Origin: Azoarcus sp. TTM-91
Lineage (GTDB): Bacteria; Pseudomonadota; Gammaproteobacteria; Burkholderiales; Rhodocyclaceae
Assembly: GCF_012911025.1 (NCBI RefSeq)
Contig: NZ_WUEI01000006.1
Location: 1 to 64,000 of the forward strand
Direction of reading: 5' to 3'
Length of the DNA stretch: 64,000 nt
The notes beneath the pieces were generated by a model that was not told where the DNA came from, made no database searches, and saw only the letters and a list, made by a program, of their open reading frames with translations. Shown here piece after piece: positions 60,440 to 64,000 of this stretch (position 1 is the stretch's first letter; each line of letters begins with the position of its first letter). The translations under genes were made by a program, and so were the position numbers.

Positions 60440-62716
60440 TCAGGCAGTGACCGCCTCGGTCTCGTCGAATACCAGCTTGACCTTCTGCTCGTCGTCCAGA
60501 TCGATGGTGACCCTGCCGCCATTGACCAGCCGGCCGAACAGCAGCTCGTCCGCTAGTGCCGACCGGATGGTGTCCTGGATCAGGCGGGCCATCGGCCGGG
60601 CGCCCATCAAAGGGTCGAAGCCTCGCTCTGCCAGCCAAGTCTTCAGCTCCTCGGAGAAGTGGGCCTCGACCTTCTTCTCGTGAAGCTGGGCCTCCAACTG
60701 CATCAGGAACTTGTCCACCACCCGCAGGATGACCTCGTTGTCCAGCGCCTTGAACGGGATGATGGCATCCAGCCGGTTGCGGAACTCCGGCGAGAACATC
60801 CGCTTGATCTCCGACATCTCGTCGCCGACCTCGCGCTTGGCGGAGAAGCCGATCACCGACTTCTGCATCACGTCCGCACCGGCATTGGTGGTCATGATCA
60901 CGATCACGTTGCGGAAATCCGCCTGCCGGCCGTTGTTGTCGGTCAGTGTGCCGTGGTCCATGACCTGCAGCAGGATGTTGTAGATGTCCGGATGCGCCTT
61001 CTCGATCTCGTCCAGCAGCAGCACGCAGTGCGGCTTCTTGGTGATCTGCTCGGTCAGCAGGCCGCCCTGGTCGAAACCGACGTAGCCCGGAGGCGCGCCG
61101 ATCAACCGGCTCACCGCGTGGCGCTCCATGTATTCCGACATGTCGAAGCGCACCAACTCGATGCCCAGCGTATAGGCAAGCTGGCGGGCCACTTCCGTCT
61201 TGCCAACCCCGGTGGGGCCGGAGAACAGGAAGGAGCCGATCGGCTTCTGCGGGTTGCCCAGGCCGGAGCGAGACATCTTGATCGCCTTGGCGAGCGCATC
61301 GATGGCGTTGTTCTGGCCGAACACCACGTTCTTCAGGTCGCGGTCCAGCGTCTTCAGCGCGGCCTTGTCGTCGTTGGACACGGTGCGCGGCGGGATGCGG
61401 GCGATCTTGGCGACGATCTCCTCGATCTCGTTCTTGCCGATGGTCTTCTTCTGCTTGGACTTCGGCAGGATGCGCTGGGCCGCGCCCGCCTCGTCGATCA
61501 CATCGATGGCCTTGTCGGGAAGATGACGATCGTTGATGTACTTGGCCGACAACTCCGCAGCGCTGGACAGCGCCGAACTGGAGTACTTGACGCCATGGTG
61601 CTCCTCGAAGCGGCTCTTCAACCCCTTCAGGATTTCCACCGTCTCATTCACCGAGGGCTCGACCACGTCGACCTTCTGGAAACGCCGCGACAGCGCGTGA
61701 TCCTTCTCGAAGATCTGGCGGAACTCGGTATAGGTCGTCGCACCGATGCACTTCAACTGGCCGGAGGACAGCGCCGGCTTCAGGAGGTTGGAGGCATCCA
61801 GCGTACCGCCGGAGGCGGCGCCAGCACCGATCAGCGTATGGATCTCGTCGATGAACAGGATGGCATCCTGGTTCTCGACCAGTTGCTTCAGCACCGCCTT
61901 GAGACGTTGCTCGAAGTCGCCGCGATATTTGGTGCCAGCCAGCAGGGCGCCCATGTCCAGGGAGTAGACCTGCGCATTTTCCAGGATCTCCGGCACGCGG
62001 CCTTCGACGATGCGGCGGGCCAGGCCTTCCGCGATCGCCGTCTTGCCGACGCCGGCCTCGCCGACCAGCAGCGGGTTGTTCTTGCGCCGACGGCACAAGG
62101 TCTGGATGACGCGCTCGACTTCCTTCTCGCGGCCGATCAGCGGATCGATCTTGCCCACCAGCGCTTGCTGGTTGAGGTTCTGGGTGTAGTTCTCCAGCGC
62201 CCCCCCCGGGGCCTTCTCTTCATGCTCCTGCTCGCCCTGCTCGGACTCGCTGCGTCCGGAAGGCGTGCCCGCACCGTGCTGGGGCGTCTTGGCGATGCCG
62301 TGAGAGATGAAATTCACCACGTCGAGGCGGGAGATGTTCTGGCGCTGCAGGAAATAGACCGCGTGCGAATCCTTCTCGCCGAAGATCGCGACCAGCACAT
62401 TGGCGCCGGTCACTTCCTTCTTGCCCGAGGACTGCACATGGAGGATCGCGCGTTGGATTACACGTTGGAAGCCAAGGGTCGGCTGGGTATCGATTTCCTC
62501 GCTACCCTCGACCTTCGGCGTGTGCTCGTTGATGAAGTTGGTCAACTCGCGCCGCAGTTCGTCCAGGTTGGCTGCGCAGGCGCGCAGAACCTCGGCGGCG
62601 GAAGGATTGTCGAGCAGGGCGAGCAGCAGATGCTCCACGGTAATGAACTCGTGGCGCTTCTGCCGAGCCTCCACGAAGGCCATATGCAGACTGACTTCAA
62701 GCTCTTGCGCGATCAT
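60440..62716 (-). CDS. clpA: ATP-dependent Clp protease ATPase subunit ClpA
   Basis: The 758-residue AAA+ unfoldase that feeds ClpP has an N domain ([21 protein letters not shown]), first Walker [15 protein letters not shown], Walker [10 protein letters not shown], second Walker [15 protein letters not shown] with [10 protein letters not shown], and the ClpP-binding IGF loop in KSVIGFSAK. It starts directly after the clpS stop codon (TGAATG). ClpS supplies N-degron substrates. Confidence 0.97.
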   Translation of the reverse strand: MIAQELEVSLHMAFVEARQKRHEFITVEHLLLALLDNPSAAEVLRACAANLDELRRELTNFINEHTPKVEGSEEIDTQPTLGFQRVIQRAILHVQSSGKKEVTGANVLVAIFGEKDSHAVYFLQRQNISRLDVVNFISHGIAKTPQHGAGTPSGRSESEQGEQEHEEKAPGGALENYTQNLNQQALVGKIDPLIGREKEVERVIQTLCRRRKNNPLLVGEAGVGKTAIAEGLARRIVEGRVPEILENAQVYSLDMGALLAGTKYRGDFEQRLKAVLKQLVENQDAILFIDEIHTLIGAGAASGGTLDASNLLKPALSSGQLKCIGATTYTEFRQIFEKDHALSRRFQKVDVVEPSVNETVEILKGLKSRFEEHHGVKYSSSALSSAAELSAKYINDRHLPDKAIDVIDEAGAAQRILPKSKQKKTIGKNEIEEIVAKIARIPPRTVSNDDKAALKTLDRDLKNVVFGQNNAIDALAKAIKMSRSGLGNPQKPIGSFLFSGPTGVGKTEVARQLAYTLGIELVRFDMSEYMERHAVSRLIGAPPGYVGFDQGGLLTEQITKKPHCVLLLDEIEKAHPDIYNILLQVMDHGTLTDNNGRQADFRNVIVIMTTNAGADVMQKSVIGFSAKREVGDEMSEIKRMFSPEFRNRLDAIIPFKALDNEVILRVVDKFLMQLEAQLHEKKVEAHFSEELKTWLAERGFDPLMGARPMARLIQDTIRSALADELLFGRLVNGGRVTIDLDDEQKVKLVFDETEAVTA

Positions 62717-63025
62717 TCAGTTTTCCTCCATCACGCATGCCAGCGGATGCTGGTGCTGGCGGGCATAGGAGACGACCTGTTCAACCTTGGTCGAGGCGAT
62801 GTCCCGGGGGAAGACACCGCACACCCCCATGCCCTCTCTGTGGACTTGGAGCATGACCCGCGTGGCACGTTCGCGGTCCATGCCGAAATATTTCTGGAGG
62901 ACGACGATCACGAAATCCATGGGTGTGAAGTCATCGTTCAACAGAAGCACCTTGTACATCGGCGGCGGACGGGTGCGCGTCCGTTGCGCTTCCAACACGA
63001 AATCGTCTTGTTTATGCGTGGCCAT
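62717..63025 (-). CDS. clpS: ClpS adaptor protein
   Basis: This 102-residue adaptor delivers N-end-rule substrates to ClpAP. Motifs: [17 protein letters not shown] (the NDDFTPM core), [17 protein letters not shown] and a C-terminal [10 protein letters not shown]. The start at 63025 (MATHKQDDF) is preferred over two upstream ATGs that lack a site. The gene overlaps no other and is co-transcribed with clpA. Confidence 0.95.
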   Translation of the reverse strand: MATHKQDDFVLEAQRTRTRPPPMYKVLLLNDDFTPMDFVIVVLQKYFGMDRERATRVMLQVHREGMGVCGVFPRDIASTKVEQVVSYARQHQHPLACVMEEN

Positions 63026-63420
63026 GCGGACCATTCTAATCAAGTCGAAGCAGAGTGCAACACGCCGCCACGGGACCTATTTGGGGGTATTCCGGCAATT
63101 TGCAACACCCCTGAATGCGGTGCCGCAGCGAGGTTCTGCCGCTCTTTTCAAAGCCAGAAACGTGCCATCAAAACGGCGTGAATCCAGCCGCCGTATTGGT
63201 GCAGCGCAGAATTATGAGACTGGAAAGAAATCGTTGACGGTGTGCTGACAAGTGCGTAAAAGCTAGCCGGTGCATCGTTCAAGACGTAATGCGCTGGTTC
63301 TGTTTGTTGTGGCCGTCCCTTCGGTCCGAATCGGCAGTGCTGGTTGCGCTTGACTTGACATGAAGCATCGGCCGGGAGGGACCCGGTCTTGTACCAAGTA
63401 ACTTTAAGGATTAGGGCAAT
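63026..63420. promoter_or_regulatory. Divergent control region of clpS and the cold-shock gene
   Basis: 395 bp without a gene. It must hold the clpS promoter (minus strand) and the cold-shock gene promoter with a probable long 5' UTR. A TTGACTTGACA stretch near 63350 could be a -35 region, but I cannot place a -10 box with confidence. Confidence 0.5.
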
Positions 63421-63624
63421 ATGGCAACTGGCACTGTTAAGTGGTTCAATGATTCCAAGGGTTTCGGCTTCATTACCCCTGACGATGGCAGCGAAGACCT
63501 GTTCGCGCACTTCTCGGCCATCAACATGAGTGGCTTCAAGACCCTGAAGGAAGGCGAGAAGGTTTCCTTCGAGGTCACGCAGGGGCCCAAGGGCAAGCAG
63601 GCTTCCAACATCCAGAAGGCCTGA
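63421..63624 (+). CDS. Cold-shock protein (CspA family)
   Basis: This 67-residue OB-fold RNA chaperone begins [20 protein letters not shown] (RNP1 KGFGFI) with [10 protein letters not shown] as RNP2, and ends [11 protein letters not shown]. The ATG follows AAGGATTAGGG. Cold-shock genes of this type often use a long 5' UTR as a thermosensor, and the 395-bp upstream gap would allow one. A 24-bp perfect hairpin follows. Confidence 0.95.
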   Translation: MATGTVKWFNDSKGFGFITPDDGSEDLFAHFSAINMSGFKTLKEGEKVSFEVTQGPKGKQASNIQKA

Positions 63625-63662
63625 CCGTCTCGGCGGGGCCGTCGCCTACAGGCAACGGTCTG

Positions 63663-63714
63663 CCAGAAAAAGAAGAAGGCCGCCGGGGAACCGGCGGCCT
63701 TCTTCTTTTTCTGG
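63663..63714. terminator. 24-bp perfect-stem bidirectional terminator
   Basis: CCAGAAAAAGAAGAAGGCC begins a perfect stem of 24 bp with a four-base GGAA loop; the 3' arm is T-rich. It terminates the cold-shock gene and, from the other side, the rpmG transcript. Confidence 0.92.
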
Positions 63715-63772
63715 AGTGCGTACGGCGTATGCCGTAGGTGCTGCTGGGCGGGCAGTGCCCGCCGGGTGCGGC

Positions 63773-63940
63773 TTACTTCAGCTTGACTTCCTTGTACGGC
63801 ACGTGCTTGCGCGCAACCGGGTCGTACTTGTTGAACTCGAGCTTACCCGGGGTGGTGCGCTTGTTCTTCGAGGTCGTGTAGAAATGACCGGTGCCGGCGG
63901 TGGATTCCAGCTTGATCTTTTCGCGGATGCCTTTGGCCAT
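63773..63940 (-). CDS. rpmG: 50S ribosomal protein L33
   Basis: This 55-residue bL33 begins [20 protein letters not shown] and ends VPYKEVKLK, with [20 protein letters not shown] in the middle. It lacks the zinc-binding Cys (C-minus form). The frame is too short for most ORF cut-offs. Directly upstream on the same strand is the end of rpmB, the usual pair. Confidence 0.95.
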   Translation of the reverse strand: MAKGIREKIKLESTAGTGHFYTTSKNKRTTPGKLEFNKYDPVARKHVPYKEVKLK

Positions 63941-63982
63941 GGCTTTCTCCGTTCTGTTCGGTACGGCGGGGCGGGCCCGCGG

Positions 63983-64000
63983 TTACAGCTTCTCGCCGCG
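63983..64000 (-). CDS. rpmB: 50S ribosomal protein L28, C-terminal end only
   Basis: The last five codons read RGEKL then stop, the standard end of bL28. It sits 42 bp upstream of rpmG on the same strand, the conserved rpmB-rpmG order. The rest lies beyond the right edge. Confidence 0.75.
   Translation of the reverse strand, partial: RGEKL

Noticed and set aside
60659-63181. 840-codon frame on the plus strand opposite clpA and clpS
   Set aside because: Shadow of clpA/clpS; the composition is that of antisense GC-rich DNA and no family is recognisable.

Overview
The window is about 64 kb of GC-rich, gene-dense chromosome from a betaproteobacterium. It most resembles the Rhodocyclales (Thauera, Azoarcus and Aromatoleum relatives). 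The evidence is the set of neighbours (rplM-rpsI-erpA, M23 peptidase divergent from tyrS-murI, proS divergent from rppH, clpS-clpA, rpmB-rpmG), a fused indolepyruvate:ferredoxin oxidoreductase, coq7, an aromatic-ring dioxygenase operon and a branched-chain-type (Liv) ABC importer. The genus is an inference. I saw no tRNA, rRNA, CRISPR array, prophage or insertion sequence.

Layout. 1-5.2 kb: a QseE/GlrK-type kinase with its QseG-like lipoprotein, cut by a perfect 107-bp inverted repeat at the left edge that looks like an assembly artefact; a divergent bactofilin gene behind a sigma-54 promoter with two GlrR-type enhancer sites; and an OmpR-type two-component pair. 5.3-7.2 kb: a cytochrome b561, a Tat-exported molybdopterin oxidoreductase and an MXKDX-repeat protein. 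7.2-11.6 kb: fused IOR and a divergent Lrp/AsnC regulator. 11.7-26.7 kb: mostly housekeeping genes (PilZ protein, lytic transglycosylase, proS, rppH, CBS protein, CNP1-like protein, coq7, OsmC-like protein, rplM, rpsI, erpA, M23 peptidase, tyrS, murI, sulfurtransferase, STAS-like protein, DMT exporter, ilvE). A candidate small RNA with an anti-Shine-Dalgarno loop lies just before rplM. 27-30.3 kb: glpK and glpD, then a LysR regulator. 31.6-34.5 kb: a second OmpR/EnvZ-type pair divergent from a Spy-like periplasmic protein. 34.6-42.3 kb: a cyclic-di-GMP island (a MASE2-GGDEF cyclase, two GGDEF-EAL proteins and a small HTH regulator with direct-repeat operators). 42.3-44.7 kb: a TRIC-like membrane protein under a tandem glycine riboswitch, then aceA.

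45.3-59 kb is the accessory, catabolic part. It has an AraC/XylS-type regulator, a VOC protein, a 23-residue leader peptide coupled to a phytoene-desaturase-like flavoprotein, and a Phd/RelE toxin-antitoxin pair. Next is a five-gene minus-strand operon (reductase, dioxygenase alpha, dioxygenase beta, a catalytically degenerate isochorismatase-like protein, SDR dehydrogenase), which diverges from a complete livHMGFK-type operon. XylS-like half-sites lie in the shared control region. The simplest reading is uptake and dioxygenation of an aromatic acid whose identity the sequence does not give. 59-64 kb returns to housekeeping: rraA, a conserved unknown gene, clpA-clpS, a cold-shock gene, rpmG and the end of rpmB.

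The most novel items are the GlrR/sigma-54-controlled bactofilin, the anti-SD small RNA, and the dioxygenase/Liv cluster with its degenerate isochorismatase-like member.
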